In this document: in pieces, positions 54,022 through 64,000 of the stretch
How positions within the stretch are numbered: the stretch's first letter is position 1
How the letters are laid out: every line of letters begins with the position of its first letter
NCBI RefSeq assembly: GCF_963676685.1
Contig: NC_092344.1
Location: 40,058,589 to 40,122,588 of the forward strand
Direction: 5' to 3'
Source of the DNA: Mytilus edulis
Taxonomy: Eukaryota; Mollusca; Bivalvia; Mytilida; Mytilidae
DNA length: 64,000 nucleotides
Position numbers and translations under genes: made by a program
Notes under the pieces: model-generated
The model's input: only the letters and a program-made list of their open reading frames with translations
Database searches by the model: none
Told to the model about the DNA's origin: nothing

Positions 54022-57000
54022 CTGTAATTATAATATGAGATAAATTAAAATTGAATGCCTATTCTTTTTTCAATTGCCTACGTGTCCGTTTCTTAATCAA
54101 TAAAACAACCCGTCAATCAATCAGTCGATAATGATATTTACAGACATTATAATGAGTTGATTGACCGTTGAGGAAATATCTAGATCTGTGTCACGAATGT
54201 CCACGGATATGTTCCAATTATCATATCACACTCATATCTTTTTTTCCGTAAATTTGACATCGCCAATGATGAATAACACTGCATTTGTAATAGCCATTAG
54301 CAACACGATAGATGCCACAGGTCAAACAGGATCTGCTTACCCTTCTGAAGCAACTGACTTCACTCATAGTTTTATTTAAAAGGGATATGTTTGGTACATG
54401 TTTGTTTTAGCTCGTAGTGGTGTACTTTGTGGTGTGTTCTATACCTTGTCGTGAAAAACATGTTCACAATATTTCAAATTTAAAGAAGTTTCTCATTCAA
54501 GGTTTAAGGTTAGATAATTTACATAACGTATTATTTTCGATTTTTTATGTCTTAGGTTTGTGGTCAGAATTCTGATTCGTCAAAATTATTACCCCATTAC
54601 GCCGTCTAATGAATTAAATAGTAAAAAATGGAAGCTTCAAGCCATTGTAGGGATGACTTTCTGTCACTTTATCTCTTTATAACCGACAAATCTATCACGA
54701 GAATCATTGCGATCCTTATTACAGTTGTTTTTAAAAGAAACTACTAGCTACTAGTATTAAGTATCAATTATTGTAATATTGGGCCTTAAAAAACTTAAAA
54801 CCATTGTCTGTTCAATTGTTAAGGGCAATTAAGGAACGTTTAAAAAAAGTTCACATAAATCTCGAAGCTCCATACAATTAATGTAAGTCAAAATACGTAT
54901 ATATGAAAATAGTTCAGTATTATAATTCTTAAAGATGGTCGCAGGCTTATAGCTTTTCAGTATTGATTACATATTTGAAGGTTGTTTTCAAATAATATTT
55001 ATATGCTTGAAAGTTTTAAAATTAAAAGGTTATACATATAATCAATAAATATTGAAGAACAAGAATGTGTCCATAAGTACACGGATGCCCCACTCGCACT
55101 ATCATTTCCTATATTCAGCAAATTTAAGAAATCACTTTAACCAAAAATTGAAATTTGTTATAAAAATAATGTGAAAGTATTACCGAAAATAATTCACCGG
55201 TTTAAAAGGAGGTGATTTAAAAATCATAGTATGAAATGGCAAAGTAAATGTTTTTATATATGAAACTTCAGATGTCATTTTACGACGAAAATGGAGTTGC
55301 GGATTGGGGTGTCGGGTGTCAGACTCACAATTTGAAAGGGTAATATGATTAGTTTGTTGGGAAAAAACAATAAAATCATTCCGATCGGAACGTTAAAATT
55401 AGAATGCCAATGGCATTACGTCATGAAGAATCCATCAAAGTTTCCTTGAAATCCATTCAATGGTGTATGAGGCAGTTGAGAACTATAATATGAATTCGTT
55501 TAGCAAAATAATAAAGTAGGAGATACCTAAATACATAATAATGAAATATGAACCACGAATGATATCATAATTTGTGTTGTTTGGTTTACTGAATTTACTT
55601 ACCTGTCAATTTCTTTTTTCGTCGTCGTTTCAAAAATACTAAGGCAATTACCAATACAGTAGATATACAAAATCCCAATGCTAATAATATGTTGGTTAAA
55701 TGCTCATATCGAGGAGTGATAATTTCCTTAGACTCTGAAAAATAACACAGGTGAAAGAGACCAATACGAAAATTTTAACAGCACAATTCCATATAATTCT
55801 CAAATCATATTGCAGTTTTAAGTTTCTATAGAAATTCGACATTGAACATTAAACACTTTCCTTGAAAAAAAACCCCACAATGATTATTATGCAATGCATA
55901 GAAACCCTACAGAAGGGAGCATATGTTTTTAGTGTAAGCAGAAATTTCAAATTTATCCTGTGGATCGAGAATTTTCTAATGGAAAAATGCTGTGTTCCCA
56001 TTATACGAGTGTCTGAGTCCGTAGCTTATCATTAAATGTACATTTCTAGAAATAGGTAAGTGTTTTATGTCTAACAAATGATGATCACTAGAAAAAATAT
56101 GTTAACTTAAATTCTGCTGAAAGTTAGTCTACCGGAACTGTAGGTAATCTTTACCCTTTATATGTATAAAAGTTCGTAACATATTCGCAGGACTGGTATT
56201 ATTTAAAAAGAGCCAAAGATTTTGTTTATGAAATAGTTGTATGTTCAACGTTTTTTATTAATCAAACTGATTAACTAAAAACTTGAAGTCATTGTAAATA
56301 TCAGCTCAAGTAAAAATCGAATGCGTAAATTTCCGTAACTAATTGATCTATTAGTTATTATTCTACACACTTATGCACCAATATCAGCTGTAAATCTGCA
56401 GTGTTAAGCATTACAAAAAAGTCCGAAAATACAATTTGCATGAATTTTTCTGAGATCAAGAGCAATTATTCAAAAAAAATTGTTAATCGAAATTAAGGGC
56501 AAACTCGATCTTTGAGACAGCCGTATCAATCAGTTTTCCAAATTTCAGATAAATTTATCCAGATATAGTTTAATGAATAAAGTTCGAACAGCAGTTTGTT
56601 TTCAGCAGGACTCGTGCACTACCACAATATGTCTCGACCATGCAGCCAAAGCTTTGCTAGAAGTAGAACGTGGAATCACTTTACTTGATGGCGATGCACA
56701 GATAATATTTGTTATTCTATTCTGTTCTGCATATCAAGCGACCTGTTTATTTTTCTATGGACACACAGAATTTTCAGTGGTTGCTACCATTAATGACAAG
56801 TAATGTTAGCATGTCAAACTATGAATAAAAGCCCGACGACTCCACATAAAAAGATGTTTATATATTTTTTTAACACTTCAACAATATTATAAAATAAAAA
56901 AAATATCGTGTTTGCTAAATGCGACATTTCAATTTCAAATTGATGCAAATACAGTCAAACCTGTTTTAAGAGACCACTTAAGGGAGAGCAAAAAAGTGGT

Positions 57001-60000
57001 CAAAGCTTAAAATCTGTGAAATGAGATACACTCAAAAGAAAAATGGACCAATAGTTTTAAATCAATGATAAAAGTTCATATGAAATATTCGTGGCACTCA
57101 GGCACTGCTAACATCCACTCCAAAACAAAACCAGATGGCTGAGGGATGTCTTTGAATTTATGACCTTGAAATATACCTTTATAATCCAAACAACAAAGTT
57201 TCGATTAGTGTTTTGAAAGTCCTAAAATTGTCTATATGACATACCACTAGGTGAGGGAAACGAATAAAAAAAGGTTATATCCAAGGATATTTAATCCTTT
57301 AAAAAACAAGTTGTAGACAATCTAATCGATATTCTAGTGCACATGAGAATGAACATTATATAAATATTATCAATTAGAAATATGATACTTACCACTTATT
57401 ATGATGTCGTGGAAAGTTTTGTACACACTGCATAAATTGTCAACACGGCAACACTTAACCTTCAAATGGTGAAAAATTTACTCAGTGTTAATTACTAGAA
57501 TATAAGGATTTTACATAAGAAAATGGAAATTTTGTTCAGGTATTGTAACACTTTCGTTCTGTAAAAATGTTTTTTTCATTTGTTCCTTCTGTTGGAAATA
57601 ATACTGCATTTCCTTATTTTTGTATCTTTCAGATCGCCAAAAAGTTAGAATTACACGACGTATCAATGTTAGTAGCAGCAGATTTACTTTGTTAAAGATT
57701 CGGAATATATGTTCTACAAATATAATTTGAATTCAAAGTATGGTAGAAGATGCATATCATTTTTATGAGAGGCTGACACTGTCATTTTCACATCGATTTT
57801 AGTAAATAAATTATTTTTTATTTTTTGTTTTATCTGACTGAAAAGATATTAGGAAGAGATAAACTACAAATTTTCGTATGAACTGAAATTCAAGATTATT
57901 TCAGAGATGACACATCGACACATGTCGAACGGTGTTTACATTTAATATATCAAGAACTAAAACAAGGAGTTTTACTAATAAATCATTTCACAACCTAGCA
58001 AATATAAAAATACGTATCAAATTCTATCTGACCTCTATCCAATATTGCCCTGGAGGAAGACTTTTAAAGGTGTGCTGTCGTGATCCAGTTTCCTGAAAAG
58101 ATTATAAATATAATTAACAAATTATCATTATCAAAATTCAAAGTATATAATACGAATTAATAGACACGTTTGCTTTGGTTTTGGTGTTTAATTTTCAAAT
58201 TATTTTTCATGTTGAACGTTCGAAAATAACTGTGTCTCGTATTCTACTTGGTGTCTGCCTAGGTGATTACAACCATCTTACATTTAAAGGGCCTTTAAAA
58301 TTTCGATTGCCAAATTATTAACTCTGATGCAAGGAATTTTCCTTGAAATATACATGTGAAGAAAATCATGTTAAGTTTTACGGATCACTTTCTTCCATTT
58401 ACGGTTTCATTGTGTTCATAAATTGACCCCTCGCACACACGCATAATCAACGGTTAAACTCAATTTAGTTGTGTAATTTTTTTTTAAATTTTTCATTGTT
58501 TGGCTTTAGCATTATTCGAATTTCTGACAATTTCAACTTGCTTATCAATATAAAACTAATAGTTATAATCATAATTTTTCATATCATTTCAGTATGAAAG
58601 GTACTCATTGAAAAATCTTAAACAAATAATGCTTTTATCAATGCACTCTATAATGCGATAACAGTGACAGTACCAATTTGTTTAGGACCAGTTGCATATT
58701 TCGAAAATAAAAAAATAAATTGAAAACAACACGTTTAATAATTTATTGCGTCCGAAGCGCTTTTCTGGATTTACCTTCATCAGGAACGCTCAAAGCCAAA
58801 CATTTGAAATCCGAAGATGTATAAGAACCAAAACTGTAAAATGTCTTTTCAGTGATGCCCGAGGCTAAACTTTTTGAAAATGATAGGCTTATCAAAAGGA
58901 TGAAGAGCTATAATCCCCAAAAAGGAAAAGGCACTTTAGTCTTGAGTTGTTTGTTGTAGTTGCTAGTTATTGAAAAAGCATTTTTTTACGGAGGTACAAG
59001 ACAAGACGGATTAAACAATCTTAATAAAACAAACAAAAACGATTTGTTAACTGTTCACTCATATTATACCTGGTAATCACCGCCTGTATATCTCACAAAA
59101 TACGTTCGACAAGTTTCTCTATGTTCAAATACAACGTATATATCATTAGCTGATGGAAACAATGTTGTTGCTATTGTTGCATTCCAGTATTCAAAATCCG
59201 GGTTAAATCTTTTGGAAGGAATGGTATTCCAAACGTTATATCGTACTACAAAACAAGCAATGTGCGAGTACAAATAGTTGAAAAACAATATTATGTATTT
59301 TCAAACATGCATTTTGTTGATAATCTGTAAACATTCAAAGTTTTGCCATTAAGCTCTGCAAAAACAAAAATTAGTAAAGGTATTTCTTCAATATAAAGAA
59401 CATTGATATTATGACAATTCAATTCAAGATAAGTTATATGTAAAAATAAGAATATGCGGTATGATCGCCATTTAAACAACTCTCCACAAGAGACCAAATG
59501 ACACAGAAATGTATATTTTTGTATAGGCCACTGTAGTGCCTTCAACAATGAGTATATGCGCATATCATTTCTAAATAATTGTTTTAAAACGATATCAAAA
59601 GAGTCTGTGTTGTTTTTCTTTTAATCATATAATTTCTACTGACGGTTAGAATAGTTGTTAAATTCGAAGTAAACAGAAAATATTGGCATATTAGTTCTAT
59701 TGATTGGTATATAGCATTGATTTTGTCAGATTTTTTTTTATGGAATCCCCATTTTGAATTTGCCTTGGAGTTTGGTATTTTGTTATTTAATTTAATCTTA
59801 TATTTTTTTCTTGTTCAGTGACGAGTTGTTTGATATATGAAAGAATCAACGTACTCATTCCATTATAGAAAAGTTAAAATAAATTAACAAATTTATACAT
59901 ATCCTTAGTATTGGACTTTTCAGACAGACAATTAATTTATTAGCTAAAAGGTAATGGAACAAATTTCACATTGTAGGTTAAAGAAAAATAAGTTATTTCT

Positions 60001-62961
60001 AGTTAACGGGGAATAACCTCAAATTGAAACATATTCCATAGCCGATTTCAAATGCATTATAGGAAAATTATTACTATTTATTTTTCCTGGTTAAGTGGTT
60101 GTCCTTTTATGTACCCTTCTCATTTAAAATAACCGCTGTGAGTGCATGAGTATAATATTTCTTGAAACAAAATCAACTAAGAAAAGCTAATTTTATTGCC
60201 TATTGCGTCCAAATACTACGATACTATCGTTCTGTGTTGCTTATTTTTCAGGCATTTCTAATATGCAAGCGTAGAATATATATCAATCGTAGTATACAGA
60301 AAAATATAATGTTCGCGTCCTTTTACCAACGAAATGCATGATTTTGTCTGTAAACATATTACTGGTACAGGAATCGCCACACACGGACCCTTTAAAGAGT
60401 TGTTGCAATGGTTCTTGGACATAATTTACGACAGAGATTGATCATTGATGAAGCTGATACGTTGACGGTTATCTATAATTGTTAGTTGTCTCATTGGAAA
60501 TCATACAGCATGTGTTTATTTTATAGAGAACATGGCACTCTAGGCCTTTAAGCCATAACACTTTACTCGGTACTATGATTACAAAATGTGTGCTCGAGAC
60601 ATCCAATGTATGTTTGTGTTCAAACAATTAAAAGTGTTGATAGACGATCAATTGACATTCGTGTAACATGAAAGCACTGAAGAGAGAACACGTAGAGTAA
60701 AATGTTCTCTGATATTTAAAGAAAAGATATGTAGATGATGGGCTAATATTCAAATGTGTTACTTTTCTGTAAATATATAGAGGTTGTGATCATACAAATT
60801 AACGACAAGGTAGACTCTCTGGTGATTACAATAAACAGACTCTACCAGGAAATAGTCGAAAAAAGATACACGTATCAAAAACATAACAACGGACAATGAT
60901 TAAGGTATATTTCAGGTATAAAATTCTCTTGATTAAAATTACCTGGGACTACACTGACTGTGTAAGTCAAACTAGTCATCGAGCAATTGGATGGACCACA
61001 TTTGAAGTGCTCCTGATATGTAGATGTATTCATTGCAATGGAAGTTAGAGTTATACTGTATATCTTTTTTTTGTAACTGCAGTCATCTAAACCATACAAA
61101 CACGGGTAGGTTTTAACAACCTGAAAGTACATGTAATATACCGTAACCGATTCATATTTTAGATAATAATTTATGGACTATGTCGGATAAAATATGTTTC
61201 GAAAAAAAAATTAGGTCATAGTATTAGTAATCTCTAGTCTTCAAAAATTCTGCAAAAAAATCCTTCAATAGCTAACTTTTTAATAACCTCTGGTATATCT
61301 AATTTCATCGGATAGCCACGGATGACTTGTATCAAATTGAAAGGATAATGTTATTGTTAACAGTCTAGGAATTGAATTTCTAACTTAAAAGATAAAACAG
61401 TTTGAAATTAGATGTTGAATCAATGGATTACAACAAAATTTGTCAACTTGGGTTTCGTCAATGATGTCCTTGCCCGACAAAAAAGTAAAGTTCGGTGTTT
61501 TGTAGGTTATTATTGACTTTCCTTTCTCAAATTTACCTTGGAGTTCGGTAATTTCGAAGTTAGATTTTCTCCAACATGTTTAAACAAAGCTATGGAACAG
61601 GAGATAACTGAATCAATAGGATCTATGAATTTGAATGTCCCTCTAGTATCATTCGCTCCTCTTTTATAAGGAGATTACCTTGATTTGTATCTTACAAAAG
61701 AATACTATAGAATACTATGGTATATCAGAAACCAGAAAGAACCACCATTTGTTTGGGAAAATCATGTGTTCCGATGATAATCTCCATACTAAACGCAGAA
61801 CACCAAATACTGTTCAACTATCAACTTTATCTAGAGGTATTTTGGTGTGAGAACAATTACAAAATTCACAAACTAAAATTGATACCACACTGGTAGACTT
61901 CATTAACAGCAATGTTCCGTATGACGTACATCATCTAGAGAACACTTACATGATGCTGATAATCGAGTAAGTTTGGAGTATATGATGAGAAATCAAATAG
62001 TCGATATATCATGCCGTCATTATCAATACTATCTTCTCCTTTTTTCTGGAAACTGTAAGCATGGTCTGTAAATCTATTGTACTTTGGATTTTGGAATACA
62101 GGACTTCCAAATTTTAAAAGTACTGCCTTAGTTTCTGAAAGAAAAGTTGATCATATTATCGTTGCCGCTTAATTTCAGGAACTATAGATTATGGCAATGT
62201 GGACTTAACATAAGAAAAAAAGTGTCCAACCCATCAACATAAGTTGGATAAATCGACATGAAGTCAGGGGCCTGTAATTCAGTGGTTGTCGTTTGCTGCT
62301 GTGTTGTATATTTGTTTTTCGTTCATTTTTTCGTTTGATGTGTTCTGTCATTTGATTTTGCCATTTGATTAGGGATCATTCCGTTTTGAATTTCCTCGGA
62401 GTTCTGTATTTTTGTGGTTTTACTTTTTGATATGATTTTAGCAGTTCATCTTGATCATTTAATGAAAAACCCTAAGGATCATTCAGTTTCATTTTGAAGC
62501 TAGGTATTTGGTCTTGTGGTTCATAGGAGAAGATTTTGGAGATGATTTACGCCGACGACGACAGACGAACGACAACGGACGCCAAGTGATAGCATAAGCT
62601 AACATGGGGTTCTTAGGGCCCGGTGAGCTAATAATGTGAATTAAAACACTTTCTTATAATAAAATCAAGAGACCAGAGGTCAATATTTGTTTCATAAGAA
62701 AACATCACATATTGTATAGTGCAAATTTAATAGGCATATATATAAAACCGAATCTTGTATAAGTACCTGGTGAGTTGAAACTTCCAATAAATGGAATCCT
62801 GAAAGATATTTTCAGTGCTGGGCTGAATGTCTGGTTTTGCGTGTATGGCAAAGGATATAAAGCGATTCCTACCAATAGTGGTGCTGTAAGCAGTTGTTCA
62901 ACTGAATTTTTAAAAATTGATACCACATCTAATCCATATCTGTCACTGAAATCTTGCCATT
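52247..62961 (-). CDS. Receptor gene B: IL-17-receptor-like protein with two SEFIR-like domains (5' part outside window)
   Basis: Visible CDS is the join (minus strand) of 62767-62961, 61950-62134, 60943-61120, 59070-59245, 58033-58092, 57393-57459, 55603-55734 and 52247-54021. This is 2768 nt, about 922 residues counting the split first codon, with all phases compatible. The ectodomain follows gene A exon by exon. One TM helix lies at about residues 302-322 of the partial product (NILLALGFCISTVLVIALVF), followed by LKRRRKKK. The cytoplasmic exon holds two SEFIR-like domains, residues about 361-493 (KLVTIVSN, HLLLLFPDED) and 659-790 (KIIRIIAN, VIILLPVE, LVVNFPYTK). Each is followed by a Ser-rich linker with SIDSNCPFHG or SIDSMCPIHG. 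It ends with NDPLLKINFG and, at the very end, NDPLLYFNFG. The signal peptide exon and the 52-nt exon were not found in the window. Family assignment is by pattern, as for gene A. Confidence 0.65.
54022..55602. repeat. Gene B last intron with repeat fragments
   Basis: At 54265-54375 there is a degraded copy of the ATGAGCAACACGACGGGTGC family (CATTAGCAACACGATAGATG, TCTGCTTACCCTTCTGAAGC). At 55058-55105 lies the reverse end of the (CCGT)n element (AACAAGAATGTGTCCATAAG, ACACGGATGCCCCACT). The rest is unremarkable. Confidence 0.55.
55603..55734 (-). CDS. Gene B transmembrane exon
   Basis: 132 nt from TTTTTCAG to ACAG|GTAAGT, phase 1 at both ends. One hydrophobic helix and a KRRRKKK stop-transfer. 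The juxtamembrane stretch SKEIITPRYEHLT differs completely from gene A. Confidence 0.8.
55735..57392. other. Gene B intron, nothing recognised
   Basis: The 76-codon + strand frame at 56573-56803 lies here. It has no recognisable domain and no splice or promoter support. Confidence 0.5.
57393..57459 (-). CDS. Gene B exon, counterpart of A exon 8
   Basis: 67 nt from TTTGAAG to GTG|GTAAGT. Reads VKCCRVDNLCSVYKTFHDII. Unlike gene A, the frame closes a few codons past the donor. Confidence 0.75.
58033..58092 (-). CDS. Gene B exon, counterpart of A exon 7
   Basis: 60 nt from CTTTTCAG to GAG|GTCAGA. Reads HTFKSLPPGQYWIE. The donor GTCAGA is weaker than GTAAG in gene A. Confidence 0.75.
58093..59069. 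repeat. Gene B intron with TTGCGTCCGAAGCGC repeat
   Basis: 58735-58930 contains ATTGCGTCCGAAGCGCTTTT, CATCAGGAACGCTCAAAGCC and GAAGAGCTATAATCCCC. Its order of blocks parallels the GACGCGCGTTTCGTC unit (…CATCAGTGACGCTC…GCCAAA…), suggesting an older branch of the same family. Confidence 0.5.
59070..59245 (-). CDS. Gene B exon, counterpart of A exon 6
   Basis: 176 nt from TTTTGTAG to CAG|GTATAA. Reads VRYNVWNTIPSKRFNPDFEY, WNATIATTLFPSANDIYVVF and RTYFVRYTGGDYQ. One Cys (ETCRTY) has no counterpart in gene A. Confidence 0.85.
59246..60942. repeat. Gene B intron with fragments of common mussel repeats
   Basis: Fragments: 59455-59545 (reverse, GCGGTATGATCGCC, ACAACTCTCCACAAGAGACC), 59730-59790 (TTTTGAATTTGCCTTGGAGT) and 60430-60515 (GTTGACGGTTATCTATAATT, GTTGTCTCATTGGAAATCAT). 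No gene seen. Confidence 0.45.
60943..61120 (-). CDS. Gene B exon, counterpart of A exon 5
   Basis: 178 nt from TACTTTCAG to CCAG|GTAATT. Reads YPCLYGLDDCSYKKKIYSIT, FKCGPSNCSM and TSLTYTVSVV. By eye about two thirds of residues match gene A. Confidence 0.85.
61121..62766. repeat. Gene B introns (around exon 61950-62134) with repeat fragments
   Basis: About 61490-61670 and 62220-62440 hold TTTGGAGTTC/TCGGAGTTCTGTATTTTTGT ends and a GGGGCCTGTAATTCAGTGGT module. About 62525-62640 holds the GACGACGAC..., GGACGCCAAGTGAT, GGGCCCGGTGAGCTA end of the family at 22686. Confidence 0.45.
61950..62134 (-). CDS. Gene B exon, counterpart of A exon 4
   Basis: 185 nt from TTTCAG to CAT|GTAAGT. Reads ETKAVLLKFGSPVFQNPKYN, DHAYSFQKKGED and MIYRLFDFSSYTP. 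Four extra codons relative to gene A lie around GEDSIDND. Confidence 0.8.
62767..62961 (-). CDS. Gene B exon, counterpart of A exon 3
   Basis: 195 nt from TTTCCTGTAG to CCAG|GTACTT, phase 1 at both ends. Reads EWQDFSDRYGLD, LLTAPLLVGIALYPLPYTQN and TFSPALKISFRIPF. The phase-1 start needs an upstream exon that I could not find up to 64000. Confidence 0.8.
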
Positions 62962-64000
62962 CTACAGGAAATTTAATAATAATATTGCATCTTAGGTAAA
63001 TCAACAATTTGCTGTAACTTATATGTTAATTTAAACTAACGACTCGACATAACATGAAATACTATCAGATTAGTACATGGCATTTTTATCATCAGATGTA
63101 TTATCAGCCTGATGTTCAATATCTGGCAAAGAGGCGAAGGCTGATATTGACCAAGGGCTGATAATAGATCTGAAATGAAAAAATGGCATGTTATTATTTA
63201 TCATCATATGCTGCAACAATGGAAAATATAACAGTTTAAAAAATTATCCTTTTGGTGGTTCTCAAGTAGAACTTCTTGAAGTGAAAAGTTTACGGACGTC
63301 GGATGATTAATGTAATACATCCGATATGAAATCTTTTTGTCATATGTCTAAACAGAGGAGAAAAACAACAGTTTAATATATTTGCATATTTACAATACAA
63401 AAAAATACAACACATAATGAACTGTTTGGAAAAGTCATCATTTGTAATTAACTTACTACATTATGCTGCAACTTGGAAAAATGCATTCATTGTAACAACT
63501 TTTTTGGTTGCAGTTTACATAAATTATATTTTGCTGTTTCCTAAAAAATGTTTTGCACCCTCATTAGTTGTTTTTCACTGAAAACGTACTAATAAGGTGT
63601 ATTTACCAGACTCTGTCTAGTAACGCCGTGGTGGCTTGCGATCACGTAACGGAAAGGCATGTTATAAAGCCGGACGAATGTGATGATTTTTTCATATTAG
63701 CCCGCTAAACACCATTTTGGGAAATATGAAATTCACGTTAAATTAATATATACAGGCAAAATTTTAAGTTACATTATGATTTTGAATACAATATGTGTGT
63801 ACAACAGAAGACAAATTTAGAATACGTTTTGATTATTTTTAATCATTTACTTTTGAATGTGTTCTAATAATTTATCTTAACATATTGTTAAGACACCTGT
63901 CTATTTGTCAAGTCGGTTTTTATTACTTTTATCGTTAGATTTTTGTCTCATTTTTGTTATAATTTAGATTATGAATCTAATGCCGTCAATTATTTATTTA
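62962..64000. other. Upstream intron of gene B; no exon found
   Basis: I searched the minus strand for counterparts of gene A exons 1 and 2 and found none, so the missing 5' exons probably lie beyond 64000 or are too diverged. Apart from the hairpin at 63076 nothing is recognised. Confidence 0.45.
63076..63190. repeat. Foldback hairpin, ~50-bp imperfect arms
   Basis: The left arm CATGGCATTTTTATCATCAG...ATTATCAGCC pairs with the right arm GGCTGATAATAGATCTGA...AATGGCATG with several mismatches. The loop region is GGCAAAGAGGCGAAGG. Confidence 0.7.

Noticed and set aside
56573..56803. 76-codon plus ORF with several Cys
   Set aside because: Intronic to gene B on the opposite strand, with no recognisable motif or supporting signals.
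62775..62999. Plus-strand 74-codon ORF
   Set aside because: Antisense shadow of the 62767-62961 ectodomain exon of gene B.
63600..63665. Possible first exon on the minus strand (ATG ... CTG followed by GTAAAT)
   Set aside because: Short, with no similarity to gene A exons 1 or 2 and no signal peptide, so it could not be tied to gene B.
1..64000. CRISPR arrays, bacterial operons, tRNA or rRNA genes
   Set aside because: No regularly spaced identical short repeats, no Shine-Dalgarno-linked gene runs and no recognisable tRNA/rRNA sequence. The window is eukaryotic.

Overview
This is an AT-rich, intron-rich eukaryotic nuclear sequence. It is dense in small interspersed repeats, and the repeat vocabulary, as far as I recognise it, is that of a marine mussel (Mytilus or a close bivalve relative). 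Examples are the unit with the GACGCGCGTTTCGTCTAC core, the GCGGTATGGGCTTTGCTCAT module, the GGGGCAT...ATGCCCC element with CCGT repeats, and a Penelope-like reverse transcriptase with its long shared 3' tail. The C1q-domain gene and the diverged IL-17-receptor-like genes fit a bivalve innate-immune locus. The organism call rests on recognition only.

Layout. From 1 to about 13 kb there is no convincing host gene, only decayed mobile-element pieces, TTAA-flanked MITEs, foldback hairpins and tandem repeats. A 435-codon Penelope-like reverse transcriptase ORF lies at 13872-15179 (+) and its 3' tail runs to about 15.83 kb. A two-exon secreted C1q-domain gene lies on the minus strand at 18389-21241, and a dead duplicate of its signal-peptide exon sits downstream at 12877-13024. 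From 22.7 to 25.8 kb there is repeat sequence, including a 120-bp tandem array and a cluster of AGGTCA-type half-sites.

The centre of interest is a head-to-tail pair of paralogous minus-strand receptor genes. Gene A (26748-47954) could be assembled completely: 10 exons, 2196 nt of CDS, 731 residues, with a signal peptide, an ectodomain, one transmembrane helix and a SEFIR-like cytoplasmic domain. Gene B (52247 to beyond 62961) is missing its first exons, which lie past or near the window end. Its eight visible exons give about 922 residues. Exon phases match in every recognised exon, and four of the seven ectodomain/TM exons have exactly the same length. The two genes differ mainly in the last coding exon: gene B carries two successive SEFIR-like domains, each followed by a Ser-rich linker with a CPxHG motif, and ends in a duplicated NDPLLxxNFG motif.

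The receptors probably act as cytokine-type signalling receptors and C1q proteins as soluble recognition molecules. Nothing in the sequence shows that they act together. No tRNA, rRNA, CRISPR or prokaryotic feature was recognised.
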